DNA of 64,000 bases, from positions 186,001-250,000 of the forward strand of contig JAOWBW010000357.1 of the NCBI GenBank assembly GCA_026119855.1. Reading direction: 5' to 3'. The position numbers were made by a program, and so were the translations under genes. The notes under the pieces were generated by a model, which saw nothing but the letters and a program-made list of their open reading frames with translations, made no database searches and was not told the origin of the DNA. Source of the stretch: Campanula takesimana. Its lineage: Eukaryota; Streptophyta; Magnoliopsida; Asterales; Campanulaceae. Shown here in pieces: positions 23,127-34,853 of this stretch; position 1 is the stretch's first letter; each line of letters begins with the position of its first letter.

Positions 23127-24447
23127 AGGTGCGGACGCACGTGGAGGGGTCAATTGACCCCGACCTTCCCGTTGATACACTTTGGCCCCTTAAAAAATAT
23201 TCAAATTATCATTTAACCCCCCTAAAAAAAATCAATTAACCCCCCTCAAAATTCACACCAACCCTTACATATATAAACTCAATTTACATAATATACCTTC
23301 ACTTATTTGATATAATTTGCCGTTGGCAAGGATAGCGATTCCTTTGAGTCGAGCGATTGACGAGGGTAGGAGAGACGGGGTCGGCGACTGGCTTCTCAAC
23401 GTAGCGGCGAAACCACATAGGCCGGAGAACCCTAACTGTTTAACAGGTACTAATTCCCTCTATCTCTAATCGCAAATCCTAAATCCCTAATTTCCCATTT
23501 TTTTAGGGTTTTTGGTTTAACCCTAATCTGAAATTCGTTTTTCTTTTAATCTCATTGATTTCGAAATATACTAATCTAGTTGTGTGATGAACAATATGAA
23601 TATATGATTCCTCCATATTTATAAATTTGAGGTTTTGTGACGTCAATAATGCCATTGTTTTGAAGCTTGGATTTTGTGATTTCAGCACTGTTTAGTCTTT
23701 ATGTGTATTAGATTACACATTCATAATAATACTCCTTTTTTTTTTATTTCATGTCATGGTACCTACCGGCAATGCCCACATTAGCCAGAAAATATTAATT
23801 TCAAGGTGGACAGTTAACATTTATTTGTTTATTTAGTTGAATTATGTGCATCTAGATGATTTTGAGAAACAATCTAAATTCTAAAGTATGTGATCTCAAG
23901 TGAAAGTTTGAAACAAAGGGAGAATACGTTCCACATCCTCCTACCAATTTTATCTTTGTTCTCGTGAGATGTCATTCACTGTTTGAATGTGAATTATTTC
24001 TGTCTCTGAAAAGGGGTTAATATAATTTTAGTTCTCCGATTTAGTTTGTATTTGTATTGGTGTTGGGATTTTAACTACAGATTGTTTTCTACAGAAAAAT
24101 GGGTCCTCCTTGAGATTTGAAAAGATCACGTGGGCCAGCTACTTCTGGCTCTAAAGCGAATGAGACTCCTCGCCCCAGAGGTTAGAAACTTTGAACAATA
24201 ATCTTGTTAAAAAAGGCTTTATATGTGTAACACTTTTCTTATTGAAAATGAAAATATTATGGAGTATTTTAAAAATATGAAGAATAGGAAACCATTTGTG
24301 TACAATTTTCTTATTACCTAATCAAAATTTGAATTCATGTGAAAAAAAAAAGGCTTTATATGTGAGTTTTTTATATTTTTAATAGTGTAAAAAAAAATTA
24401 TATAATTTTTTTGACCCCCTCACTGTAAATCCTGGATACGCCACTCG
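23127..24447. mobile_element. Probable hAT-family deletion derivative
   Basis: The left end AGGTGCGGACGCACGTGGAG and right end (reverse complement) CGAGTGGCGTATCCAGGA resemble the CAGTGGCGGATCCA ends of hAT elements that carry a TTF/DUF4371 transposase in plants. Flanks CTGTACAC (23119-23126) and TTGTACAC (24448-24455) agree at 7 of 8 positions. GGGGTCAA-type wording occurs just inside both ends. No transposase frame remains in the 1.3-kb interior. Confidence 0.5.
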
Positions 24448-24656
24448 TTGTACACATTTTTTTTTTATTTTTTTCCGATGGTTATAGTTTACTTGTTGGA
24501 CTTCACATACCTCAATTGGAGAATGTTCTTTTACATTAATGTTTTCCATTACAGTTTTGGTTCTTCCCAACTATTTTAGAGTTTGTATTAGTGGGACGTA
24601 ATTTTTAGTAGTGAAATAAGTATTGTGATTAAGAAAAATGTGATAAGTCTAATAAG

Positions 24657-25266
24657 GATAGTTATAAATCCCGTCCCGTACCGGTACGTCCCGTTCCAGT
24701 CGAATACCGGTGCGGTACAGGCATAATTCCGTCCCAGTTTCTGTACCGCCCTGGACCACCACGTACCGTCCAAACCGGTCTGTACCGGACCGAACCGGCC
24801 AATATGGTTGTCCCGGTCGGTACGCGAAAATAAAGACTTATAAACCAATTTTTAATTGTCGGACCAAAAATATATTCAAACTTGAGTTTTTTATATATAT
24901 AAAAAAAAATTATGCCTTAGATTTATACTTCACGATTAATCAACATCCATTCACCGCAATAGAACTTTCAAGGTCATTAAGTCCCTAAACAGGAACAAAC
25001 CAGCCTGTGTAGTCAAAGAAATTGAAGCTGCAGATCAGTAATTTGTAAGCAATCTAGACTAAACTTATTCTAGTATTGGTATAGTTTGATGATAAAATAC
25101 AAGCTTCTGTAATTTTTTGTTGAACATATGTTATATATATAATTATCTTAAAAATTACTAAAAAGTGCGGTAAATCCGGTATGGTACACCGGTACGTTCC
25201 GGTACCGGTACGTTCCGTCCCAATGACAAAACTGGTGCGTTGTCCGGGACGGTATTTATAACTATG
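24657..25266. mobile_element. hAT-type MITE with CCGGTAC-rich ends
   Basis: 610 bp with 22-bp inverted ends (A/T core ATAGTTATAAAT then CCGTCCCG; two mismatches between ends). Flanked by the perfect 8-bp duplication CTAATAAG at 24649-24656 and 25267-25274. Subterminal regions (24668-24830 and 25165-25255) are packed with CCGGTAC/GTACCGG words, probably transposase-binding repeats. No coding capacity. Confidence 0.85.
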
Positions 25267-25459
25267 CTAATAAGTGAAAATAGGAGTTGTGAGAAATAGT
25301 TGTTATGAATATGACAATTATGTCTAATCGGTTAAAAAAAAACGTCATAATGTTTAAAGTTAGGACCTGCGTAATTTTAAATGTGATTTTCAAAAAGGAA
25401 TTCAGTGTGACTTTAAATGAGACAAAAGTTGTATAGATATGATCTAGTATAATTACATA

Positions 25460-25725
25460 CTCCCTCCGTCCCGCCGGAAACTTCAAAAAAAATTATGGCA
25501 CAAGAATTAAGGGAAAAAGTAAAAAAGGTGATGTGTTGTGAGTGTTGATAGTTGAGTGGGAGAGAGAAAGTGTGGTAGAGAATAGTTAGTGGGTTAGTGG
25601 ATGTGAGTATGAGAAGTGGGACCCACTAATTAAAAAGTATTAAAAACTTTCCATTTATGGAATGTGCAATTTCTATGGGACGCCCATTTTGGTAAGTTTT
25701 GCAATTTTCGGTGGGACGGAGGGAG
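25460..25725. mobile_element. Stowaway MITE
   Basis: 266 bp; ends TCCCTCCGTCCCGCCGG and CGGTGGGACGGAGGGAG are inverted repeats, with TA at 25458-25459 and 25726-25727. Confidence 0.88.
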
Positions 25726-25804
25726 TAGTTGAGACTGATTTTTCTAGCACGGAAATATATATAAAAAATAATAATAATAATAAAAAAAAAAAGCGCATAG
25801 TATT

Positions 25805-26000
25805 TGTTGGGGTGCAACCCAAAGTCCCACATCGGTAATTGAGGAAACAATTGCAAGGTATATAAGAGCATCCACCCACTTCATTAGTTTGAGGCCTTTT
25901 GGGGGATGACCCAAAAACAAACAAATCCATGCGGGCTGGGCCCAAAGCGGACAATATCATACTAATGCGGAGAGTGGTGGTGGTGGTCGCAGTCCTTACA
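25805..26000 (+). repeat. TRIM LTR 1
   Basis: 196 bp, ends CCTTACA before the first primer binding site. Confidence 0.9.
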
Positions 26001-26213
26001 AGTGGTATCATAGCCATGGTTCGGATGGGCCCGACCGAGTAGACCGTGTGTCCGCATTATAGGGTGGGGTTCCCCTTGTGCAACATAGCGAATCGAGTCT
26101 TGCAATCGAGGGCGGTGGTGTTCCGAGGGCGGTTGGTACTAGCTTTCGCTGGATATGGGCCAGATGAAACACTGCGGGCCATAGCGGTGTGGTCCTTGGT
26201 TTGAGGGGAGGAT

Positions 26214-26405
26214 TGTTGGGTGGCAACCCAAAGTCCCACATCGGCAATTGAGGAAATAATTGCAAGGTATATAAGAGCACCCACTCACTTCATTAGTATG
26301 AGGCCTTTTGGGAAGTTCTCAAAAACAAATCCATACGGGCTAGGCCCAAAGCGAACAATATCATACTAATGTGTGAAAGTGGTGGTGGTGGTCGCGGTCC
26401 CTACA
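26214..26405 (+). repeat. TRIM LTR 2 (middle)
   Basis: 192 bp; preceded by a polypurine tract and followed by a primer binding site, so it serves as 3' LTR of one unit and 5' LTR of the next. Confidence 0.9.
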
Positions 26406-26618
26406 AGCGGTATCAGAGCCATGGTTCGGGTGGACTCGACCGGGTGGACCGTGTGTGTGCTTTATAGGGTGGGGTTCCCCTTGTGCGACATAGCGAATCC
26501 AGTCTTGCAAACGAGGGCGGTGGTATTCCGCGGGCGGTTGGTACAAGCTTTCGCTGGATATGGGTCAGAGGAAACACTGCGGGCCATAGCGGTGTGGTCC
26601 TTGGTTTGAGGGGAGGAT

Positions 26619-26807
26619 TGTTGGGTGGCAACCCAAAGTCCCACATCGGCAATTGAGGAAATAATTGCAAGGTATATAAGAGCACCCACCCACTTCATTA
26701 GTATGAGGCCTTTTGGGGATGCCAAAAATAAATCCGTGCGGGCTGGGGCCAAAGCGGACAATATCATACTAATGTGGAGAGTGATGGTGGTGGTCGCAGT
26801 CCCAACA
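26619..26807 (+). repeat. TRIM LTR 3
   Basis: 189 bp, ends CCCAACA next to TSD GTATT. Confidence 0.9.
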
Positions 26808-26812
26808 GTATT

Positions 26813-27178
26813 AATATTGTAAAAGGGTTTGCGAGTATGAAAAGTAAAGTATGAGAGGGAATTAGGGATAAGAATAGTAAGTCAATCGTTGGTGTGAGTA
26901 TGACAAGTATGTCTCATTGAATAAAGAATTATTAAAAAAATATTTTAATAGTCTCAATTATGATGTGATGGGCCGAAAAGAAAATGAGTCTCAATTACCA
27001 AAGGCCCACCCAAAAATTCATGAACGTATTGGTATTTATTGGTAAGTGGTGCTACTTTAAGTACCACTCCAACCTTACTTTTCCTACCGATGTGGGATAC
27101 TACACAGTAACGTAAATAAGTGAACATTATTAAACGTGAGCACTCAAAAGATCTTCACTGGCACAGTAAAGACTATAA
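26813..27178. other. Unassigned stretch
   Basis: The left part (GAGTATGAAAAG..., GTGTGAGTATGACAAG) resembles the interior wording of Stowaway MITEs and may be an old remnant, but no ends are visible. Confidence 0.4.
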
Positions 27179-27183
27179 CTAAC

Positions 27184-28666
27184 TGTTGGTCCCAAAGACA
27201 CAACAAGGGTATGAAAAGGAGGCTAGAGCCTAGAGGAGGGGGTGAATAGCCTACTTAAAATTTCAACCCTTTTTTAAAATTCAACTTTATGCTTACAACT
27301 TGAATTTTACGGGTCAATGATAAACCATGCGGTCAAGTGTAATATGCACAGCGGAAGTTTTTGATAAAAAATGTTTGAGTTGATTTAAGATAAGTTAATA
27401 CGGTAGGTTGGAAGTGCGGTATGTAAGATGCGGTAGGTAAAATGCGGTAGGTTGAGAGATTGAAAAATACTTGTCTTGGAAATTTGACAAATGATAAGTT
27501 AGTCAGATTTATAACTTAGGCAATGTGGAAAACACACAAACACAATTCACAATAGTTTGAATATCTGATAAGATCAAACACTAAACGACAAACAAGATTA
27601 ATATGAACAATAAAGAACAATATGAACAAGATTTAAAGTTAATTTGTAGAATGTAAAGAACATCAAGTAAATGACACAATGATTTGGAAATGCTCGATCT
27701 GTTAAAAGATCTACGTCCTTTACTAAGATGGTCAGTCTTGAATTTTGAATTGAGGTTTATATTGATTCTTCCTTGAGTACAGATTACAGAGATGAAGTAT
27801 TGAGTCAACACTTATTTCTATGAAGAACAAATCCTAGACTTAGACCAGTATATCCTTAATAATGCAATCTATGTGATTGATCAATCAGGGTGAGTGTGTG
27901 TGTTTAAGAATCAAAAGCTCTATGTAATCTATATGATCAAGATCATAATGAATCTTTATGTGTTGAGGCTTGAGATGATCTTGAATGTTGCTGGAGATTT
28001 ATTGAAAACTTGAAGGTTGTGTGCTTGAAGATTCGAAGGATTCTGGAAATCTTTGAATGTGATCTTCAATCACCAAGAATTTCAACAACAATTTCTCTCT
28101 TGGAATATTAGCTCATCTTCAATGAAGAACACAAGGACTATTTATATCCTTGAATGAGAAACTAGCCATTTGAAATCTTGGGGACCAAGTTTGGAGGACA
28201 ATGAGCTTTTGAAATCTGATTGGAGCTCAGTCTGAGTTGTCCTTTTGTTGCAGAGGGTAGTGGTCCAACTGTACTATCGTAACCGTTGGATGACAGTTGT
28301 ACTCAAGTTTGTAATTTGAATTTCGCAACATTCTAAACTAACCAAGGTTTGGACACTAGTGTGACCATGATTAAGTTTGAACCAAATCTTGAACTTCAAT
28401 CATCTGCGGTAGGTTCAACCATGCGGTAGCTTAGTTCATGCGGTAGACTAAGTCAGGTGGTAGAAGATGCGACAAGCATATGGTGCGGCAGACATTGTCT
28501 TGACCGCATATTTCCAGACTCGTAGAATTGAGGGTTCTAATCTACTAAGCCTATGAAGTACAAGTACTTCGTACAATATATCTTAAAGTCCACAAAAGAT
28601 AAAATTATGTCATGAGATCAATCAAATTAAGGTAATTGGAGTTATTTATAATAAGCATACCCAACA
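27184..28666 (-). mobile_element. Solo LTR, TGTTGGG...CCAACA family
   Basis: 1483 bp, inverted relative to its homologue at 4556-6136. Ends TGTTGGTCCC and ATACCCAACA. Perfect TSD CTAAC at 27179-27183 and 28667-28671. With no interior and an intact TSD it is a solo LTR from LTR-LTR recombination. Confidence 0.92.
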
Positions 28667-29115
28667 CTAACACTCAACACAACAAACACTCTCACTAGCA
28701 TTCAAAAACACCATACTGACACTAAATGAGTACAACCAGTGTGAGCTATATAAAGTGTAACTGCATGTGTTTTGTTATCGCCAGTGAATGTGCTATTGAG
28801 CGCATGGCGAGAATGGACATAACTATAAAATCATAATAAATTTCGAGGGCCACCATATATCAAATTTAAGTGAATTTCAAGATCTAATGAATTCATGGCG
28901 CTTCCTCCCTTGACATAGGGTTAAAGAAGCCTAAAAGACGTCGTTTAGGACATCAAGCGAGCTCCTAGCACTACAAGAAAAATGAGATTTTCTACAAAAA
29001 CATTCGTAGCAAAAGATTTACATTTTGTATCTAAATACTTTTAGCGACATAATCAGGTTTTGTTGAACTTTCATCGCCTATGCAACGTCACAAAGACTAT
29101 TAGCGATGAAATATA

Positions 29116-29370
29116 CTCCCTCCGTCCCATTCGAATTATGGCAAATTTCTATTTTTGGTGTCCCATTCGAATTAGGACAACCCAAAAATGAAAATGTTTT
29201 ATTTAATGGGAGCCACATTCATACTCACAACAACTTTCCACTCATTATTCTCTACCCCACTTTCTCTCTCCTACTTCACTTTTCATACTCACAACACCTA
29301 CTCCAATAACACTTTTTCCTTAATCCCCGTGCTCAACCAAAAAATCCTAATTCGGGTGGGACGGATGGAG
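29116..29370. mobile_element. Stowaway MITE nested in the CACTA element
   Basis: 255 bp; ends CTCCCTCCGTCCCATTCGAA and TTCGGGTGGGACGGATGGAG, with TA on both sides. The phrase GTCCCATTCGAATTA is repeated close to the left end. Confidence 0.88.
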
Positions 29371-29756
29371 TATTTCATAGCCGAAGAGATGGTTTTAGCT
29401 ATGAAAAATATATTGCGTAGAAAAACTATTTTTTAAAAAAAAAAAAAAAAAAATCATCGCTAAGTGTTTATACCAACAAAAAAAAATCTGTCGCCAAATA
29501 GTTTTCTTTAACAACAAAATTAATTCCTCTCAAATTTTTGGGAAGGGGGTGCGGGAATGGGAAGCCCGACTGATTCTTACTTTTCACTTTGTTTGTTCTT
29601 TTTCTTTTTCTTTTTGATTTTTTATAGTATTTTAGTGATTTTAGTGATTAGCTATGAATTCTTTTTGTTGTTAAAAATGACCCTTTTGCTATAAAATAAC
29701 TTCATAGTAAATGATTTTTTTGGTGGCAAAATGTTACTTAATTTTCGTTTCACGCG

Positions 29757-30340
29757 TGTTTTGGTAAAATTTCTCAATTCAACTTTAAGTAAGATTATTG
29801 GGCACAATGGAATATAATTGTAAAGAAACTAGAGAATGAAATGAACACAAGAGTTTAACGAGGAAAGCCCTTGAACAACTTGTTCGCCGGCACAAAACCT
29901 CGAGGAAGAAAACTTTGTTAGTATTGACTTTAAGATCGAGAGAATACAAAGAATGTGTGAAAATTTCAGTGCAGTGGTAATGTGTGTTGTTACAAGTGTT
30001 TATCATTTCTATTTATACTACACAATAGCTAACGTATTGAAAGTTGCTCCCATAATTCTCGGCCAGTTAGTTAGTCTCTTATCCCTTGCTGTTGATAGGA
30101 GATGAGCTTGACTTAGTCTTTGAGTCTCGATTTAGTCACATGTTGTTTATGGATCAAATTCCATAATTCGGTTGTGTTCCTGAAAATTAGGAGATAAAAC
30201 ATTATCCAAATAAGACATTATTAAAAGATACCTGTAAGTCGTACATAGCAGCAACTTGTAAGTTCAAGGTATAAGTTGATTGAGACAAACTGAGTAGCCC
30301 AACATGTTGAATAACAGTTTAGCTTTTTTACCCCCAAACA
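29757..30340 (-). repeat. Element A 3' LTR
   Basis: 584 bp; in minus orientation begins TGTTTGGGGGTAAAA at 30340, after the polypurine tract AATTGGGGGCAAT (30341-30356), and ends CCAAAACA at 29757. Confidence 0.92.
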
Positions 30341-30608
30341 ATTGCCCCCAATTTTTGAATTTTAAAGAAGAATATTTAAAGTCGAAAATTATCTTTGATG
30401 GGAGACTTATACGTGGACGGTGAGGAGCAATCAATAGGAGTCTAGGGTCTATGCATTTGAGTAGAGCTAGGAATCTGGAACCATCTAATTTTATTTCTTT
30501 AAGAAGTCTCATTCAACCACCCTCCTCATTTACGCAGTATAAGGATCTCCTCCAAAATTTCCCTGGTGAGTTCTTCTTACTCTCTCTCTTAATTTCTAGG
30601 GTTCAGAA

Positions 30609-32197
30609 ATGGGCAAAGCTAAGAAAGCTCCTGAAATTCCCAACGGCTTTAGATGTTTGGGGCTCATCAAACATCCTGATGAGGAGAGGTGTCAATTGTC
30701 TATGTCTGATGTTGAAACCCTAAAAAAAGTTTTTCCTTCGAATGCTGATTTTATGGCTCCGAATCCCTTATTTTCTTCTGATTTTGTGTCTGATGAATGG
30801 GTATGCTTTTTCGAGTATCCCTTTGTATTAGGTTTGGAATTCCCTTTTCCTCCTCTCATTACTCGTTTCTTCGAGTCTTCTAAATTGGCTTATGCCCAAC
30901 TTATGCCTGTCGGTTGGAGGGCTCTAATAGCTTTGGGTAAGCTTAGCGAAGAGACTGGGATTCAGGTTGATCTTAAAGAATTGGCTTTTTGTTATGTCTT
31001 AAGGGCTCATGGGAACTCTAGGTATGGATTTAGGGTTAAAAACAAAGCATACAGCTTGGTAGTTGAGTCTGTTGACAAGGATAGAGGTTGGAAAAACAGG
31101 ATCTTCTATGTTAAGAAAAGTAGTTTGGAGGGAGGTGAAGGTCTGGTTTCAGAATGGAATAGTAAAGGTAGTTGTGCCTTTGCTTCTTCTTCTGAGTTTT
31201 GCTGGATTTCGAGAGTTTATAACATTTCTTGCATCTTGCAGTTACCAAGTTGGAGGAGCTGTTTCCTAAAAAGGCGGACACACTGGTGAAAGTGGAGAAG
31301 ATTTGTGCACTGCCTCCTGCCAGGCGTAGGTTTATTAAGCCTGTAGAAAACTCAAGTGGTGAAGAGGAGAACCCAGAGGATAAACAGGAGGATTCAGTTT
31401 GTGCCCATAAGATGTCTTCATGTACTAATTAGCTTAACTTGTATTTCACTTTTGTAGCTCTGAGATGTCTAATTTTTTCCCATTTCTGTAGTTACCCGTT
31501 CTCAATATGGGTTTGGTGCTAAGGACTTGATGGCAATGGTTCGCGGTAAGGTGAAGGTTGAGGGTAGCAAGCCTCCAGTGCCTAAGTTGGATGCAGGAGA
31601 AGACAAGGTAAATAAGAAGAGGAAGGCCAAAGAGATTGTGGATGTAGAGACTGCTATTCCTATTGAAAGAAAGTATGAGAAGAAGGTAATTATCAACTGG
31701 CAATATCTTAGCTAGATTTCTGTTCAGGTTTGATTCTAAGTCGATTCTGTATACAGGTTGTGAAGGCTGTTGGATTCTTGGTCAATGAAGTTCAAGTTTG
31801 GAAAGAGAAAGCAGAGGCTTCTTTCAAGAAGATGTATGAAGCCGAGGAAAGGGCCAAGGCTGCTGAAAAAGAGTTAGATGAGAAAGATAAAGAAGTTAGA
31901 GATATGACAATGAGGCTAGTGAAGGTGAATCAAGATCACGGCAAGGAGATGGAGATCCTGCATAATCAATGCATGAATGATGCTGCTAAGTCTTTGTTTG
32001 AAATGAGGATACAAATGATCAAAGAGCACCAAGCTGGTAAGTATTCTGAGTGGAATTTGGAGGAGGAGTATGACAATTTGAAGAAAATTACTGGGGAAGC
32101 AATTGATGGTGAAGAAGTTACTTCCAAAATGCCCATTGCTGACAAGGTGGAACAAGTTGATGACAACCAGGAGGGGAAGGTTGGAGATGCCACCTGA
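30609..32197 (+). CDS. Antisense cargo gene of element A: Transposase_28-like region plus coiled coil, four exons
   Basis: Lies on the strand opposite gag-pol, between pol and the 3' LTR. Exons I read: 30609-31167, 31242 to 31400 (or 31421), 31492-31685, 31757-32197. Introns are GT-AG; the second donor is weak and uncertain. With the donor at 31400 the exons total 1353 nt, 450 residues plus stop, with no internal stop. Residues about 65-175 (VCFFEYPFVLGLEFPFPP, then VGWRALIALGKLSEETGI) resemble the plant 'putative gypsy type transposon' domain (PF04195). The last ~145 residues are a charged coiled coil (EEKAEASFKK-like heptads). Such extra ORFs are known in Tat elements; their function is unknown. 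A 5' UTR intron (TGGTGAGTT...TTTCTAG, 30565-30599) and TATAAGG near 30538 are possible. Confidence 0.7.
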
Positions 32198-33190
32198 AAG
32201 GTAACTTCTTTTTTCTTGTTTTGCCCTGCAGGGAATGATGTCAAGAACAATTTTCTTTTTATGTTTTTAGGTTTTATCAACGAGGGGGGAATGTCCTCGT
32301 AAACAATTTAGATAATCTAGGATGTAATTTGGTTTTTTGGACAAGTTTCATGTTTTACTGTGGTCAACTCATGTCTTGTGATAGCATGGGTTAGACCTTT
32401 TGAATGGTTTAGTTTAAAGTAGTTCAGTTTGTTGAACTTTCTTTGGTTATCATGGTTGTAAAAATGATTGGCCTCCCAGGATATTACATTTTTGGTAACG
32501 TAGTCAAGGTAGAAATAGAGATGTAGCTTGTTAACTTTTGAAATGCAAGATGTAACATGTTAAAGCCAACAGTAGGAATGAATAGATGTTTGAATCTTTT
32601 AAACTTTTGTTTTTGGTAACATGTTAATGTTACTACCAATTTTAAATGACTTGAGTTCACAATTCTTCTAAGTGCAAGATGGTAATCAATATGTAATAAA
32701 TATACTGGCCAACTTACAATTTAGATAAATGTGAAAAACGTGCGCACGGGCGAAGGTGTATGAACCTTAAACTTTCAAGAAAGACGTATAATCTTTAAAC
32801 CTTTGAAAGGTGAAAACCTTTAAAACCTTAGTACAAACATCAGAAAATGAAGCATAAAATTTAACATTAATATGCTTACTTGAACATTCGTATAAGTTAG
32901 GCTTTCATTCAGCATGATGTCAGCAAGTTTGGCTGATTTCATCTTGAACAGTCCAAGTTGTTGTCTCTGGCAATTCGTCTGAACATATTAACCTAGTTGA
33001 CCTGTGTTGGAATTTTGAGTTGCCTTGCAAAACAAACACATGTTAGGGGTGGGTGTTAGCTTGGCTAACACCCCTCCAATGCTTAAGTCAGTAAGTGTTC
33101 AAGAAAGATTAATGATTTGAAATAACAAAATTGAAATAAAGCTCAAATAAATCATACCTGATCTTTGGAATTGAGTGGACAAGCTACAAC
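32198..33190. other. Non-coding post-pol region of element A
   Basis: Contains ACATGTTA-type words, an imperfect repeat around CTTTGAAAGGTGAAAACC (32805-32830), and the palindrome-like TGTTAGCTTGGCTAACA near 33055. The same landmarks lie after gag in element C (49760-50110). Confidence 0.6.
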
Positions 33191-33664
33191 TTACATGTAA
33201 TAAGCTTTAAGATTGACTGCATTCCAACTCCTTGGTATTCTAATGCCATCCAAGGTGGAGAGCCAATATGCACCTTTACCAGCTTCTGCATCAACAAGGT
33301 AGGGACCTTCCCACTTGGCTGCAAGTTTGCCTGCATTCAGTTCCCTTGTGTTCTGAAAAACTTTTCTGAGCACCATGTCTCCAATTTAAAATCTCCTAAT
33401 GCGCACATTTTTGTTGTAAGATTTGGCAATTCTCTGTTGATAGGCTGCCATCCTGATCTTGGCCAAATCTCTTAGTTCATCAATAGTGTCAAGATCTTCT
33501 GCAAGTATTATCTGGTTGTCCTCTGGAGTTATTAAACCATATCTAGCTGTTGGGATAGAAAATTCTACTGGAATTACGGCTTCAGTACCATAAACCAAGG
33601 AGAATGGAGTTTGGCCGGTTGCATTCTTAGGAGTTGTCCTATCTGCCCATAGTACTAGTGGCAT
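33191..33664 (-). pseudogene. Element A integrase C-terminal part (two fragments)
   Basis: Frames 33386-33664 and 33191-33376 are parts of one reading frame broken by a stop (IRRF*). They hold TPFSLVYGTEAVIPVE and the end-of-integrase wording GKLAAKWEGPYLV. pol ends at 33191. This C-terminal region would bind DNA and chromatin during integration. Confidence 0.85.
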
Positions 33665-34784
33665 CTTCAGCCCATCTTCCTTTCTTTTGATCTAAACGTT
33701 TCTTCAAGTTGTTCACAATCAACTTGTTGCTTGATTCTGCTTGTCCATTAGCTTGAGGATGTACCGGTGTAGAAGTAATCAGCTTGATCCCCCACCTTAT
33801 GCAGAAGTCTTGAGTTTTCATGCTGATGAACTGAGAACCATTATCACAAATAATTTCTGAAGGGACTCCAAACCTGCTGAGAATGTTTCTCTTCAAGAAC
33901 GAAATTACTTCTTTATCTCTAACTTGAACGAAGGCTTCAACTTCGATCCATTTTGAGAAGTAATCAGTCAAGGCTAACATAAATACTTTTCCCCCAGGTG
34001 CCTTAGGAAAATTTCCAATGATGTCCATTCCCCACTGCATGAAGGGCCAAGGTGATAGTATAGGATGAAGTGGTTCAGCAAGTTGGTGCAAGATGTTGCT
34101 ATGTCTCTGACAAGCATCACATTTCTGAACATAATTAATTGCATCCTGGCGCATAGTTGGCCAATAATATCCTGTTCTTAATGCCTTGGAGGATAGTGAC
34201 TTGCCCCCAGAATGATTACCACATTCACCTTCATGTAGTTCTCTTAAGACCTGTTCAGCTTGTTGTGGCTCTAGACACCTCATGTACAAACCTGTAAATG
34301 ACTTACGAAAGAGTACATTATTGATTAATATAAATCTAGATACCTTTATCCTGAAAGCTTTTGCATTTTTTACACCTTGTGGCACTGTTCCATCCTGCAG
34401 AAATGTTATTATGGGCAGTGTCCTAGATGCCTCTTCACTTGAGAAGCTAGCCGACGTATCAGGTTGGTCTTCAACTTGGTTTGTTTCTGATTGATCAATT
34501 GCAGGATGCAGGATATGGATTATAGGTATGGCAGTGTTCAACATGCTCCTGCAACTTGATCCTAAGCTGGCCAATGCATCAGCTTCAGCATTCTCATCCC
34601 TTGGGATTTGTTGGAAAGTTAATTCTTCAAATTGTCCAGCCAAGGATTTAACATGCTGCAGATAACTTGACATCCTACTATGCTTTGCTGTATAAGATCC
34701 ATTGAAGTGGTTAACCAACAACAAGGAATCACTATAAACATTGAGACATTTAACATCCAAACTTAAAGCAGTGAGCAAACCCAT
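33639..34784 (-). pseudogene. Element A second RNase H (end) and integrase core
   Basis: 381 codons. Residues 1-75 finish the extra RNase H domain (YSDS with D19, EADA with D69). Integrase zinc finger follows: H184, H191, C222, C225. The catalytic core has D254 in WGMDIIG, D314 in CDNGS and E350 in NGQAE, with 35 residues between the last two as in DD35E enzymes. The frame is joined to the upstream one except for a single in-frame TAA at 34854, and overlaps the next fragment at a frameshift near 33650. Confidence 0.9.
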
Positions 34785-34853
34785 GATGAGGGCTTCATAT
34801 TCAGCCTCATTATTGGTCGCCTTGAACTCACAAGCTATAGCTTGTGGAATCAG

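Larger units (their letters stand above)
25805..26807 (+). mobile_element. Tandem TRIM: three LTRs and two interiors
   Basis: Order is LTR (25805-26000), interior, LTR (26214-26405), interior, LTR (26619-26807). Each LTR starts TGTTGGG(G/T) and runs through CCCAAAGTCCCACATCGG and TATATAAGAGCA. Each interior starts with a tRNA-iMet site (GTGGTATCATAGCCATGG at 26002; GCGGTATCAGAGCCATGG at 26407) and ends with the purine tract GAGGGGAGGATT. A single 5-bp TSD GTATT lies at 25800-25804 and 26808-26812, so the whole array behaves as one insertion. No coding capacity. There is no 5S-like sequence, so it is not Cassandra. Confidence 0.92.

Noticed and set aside
25805..26807. Cassandra element with embedded 5S rRNA
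   Set aside because: Size and primer site would fit, but no 5S A-box/C-box wording is present in the LTRs.
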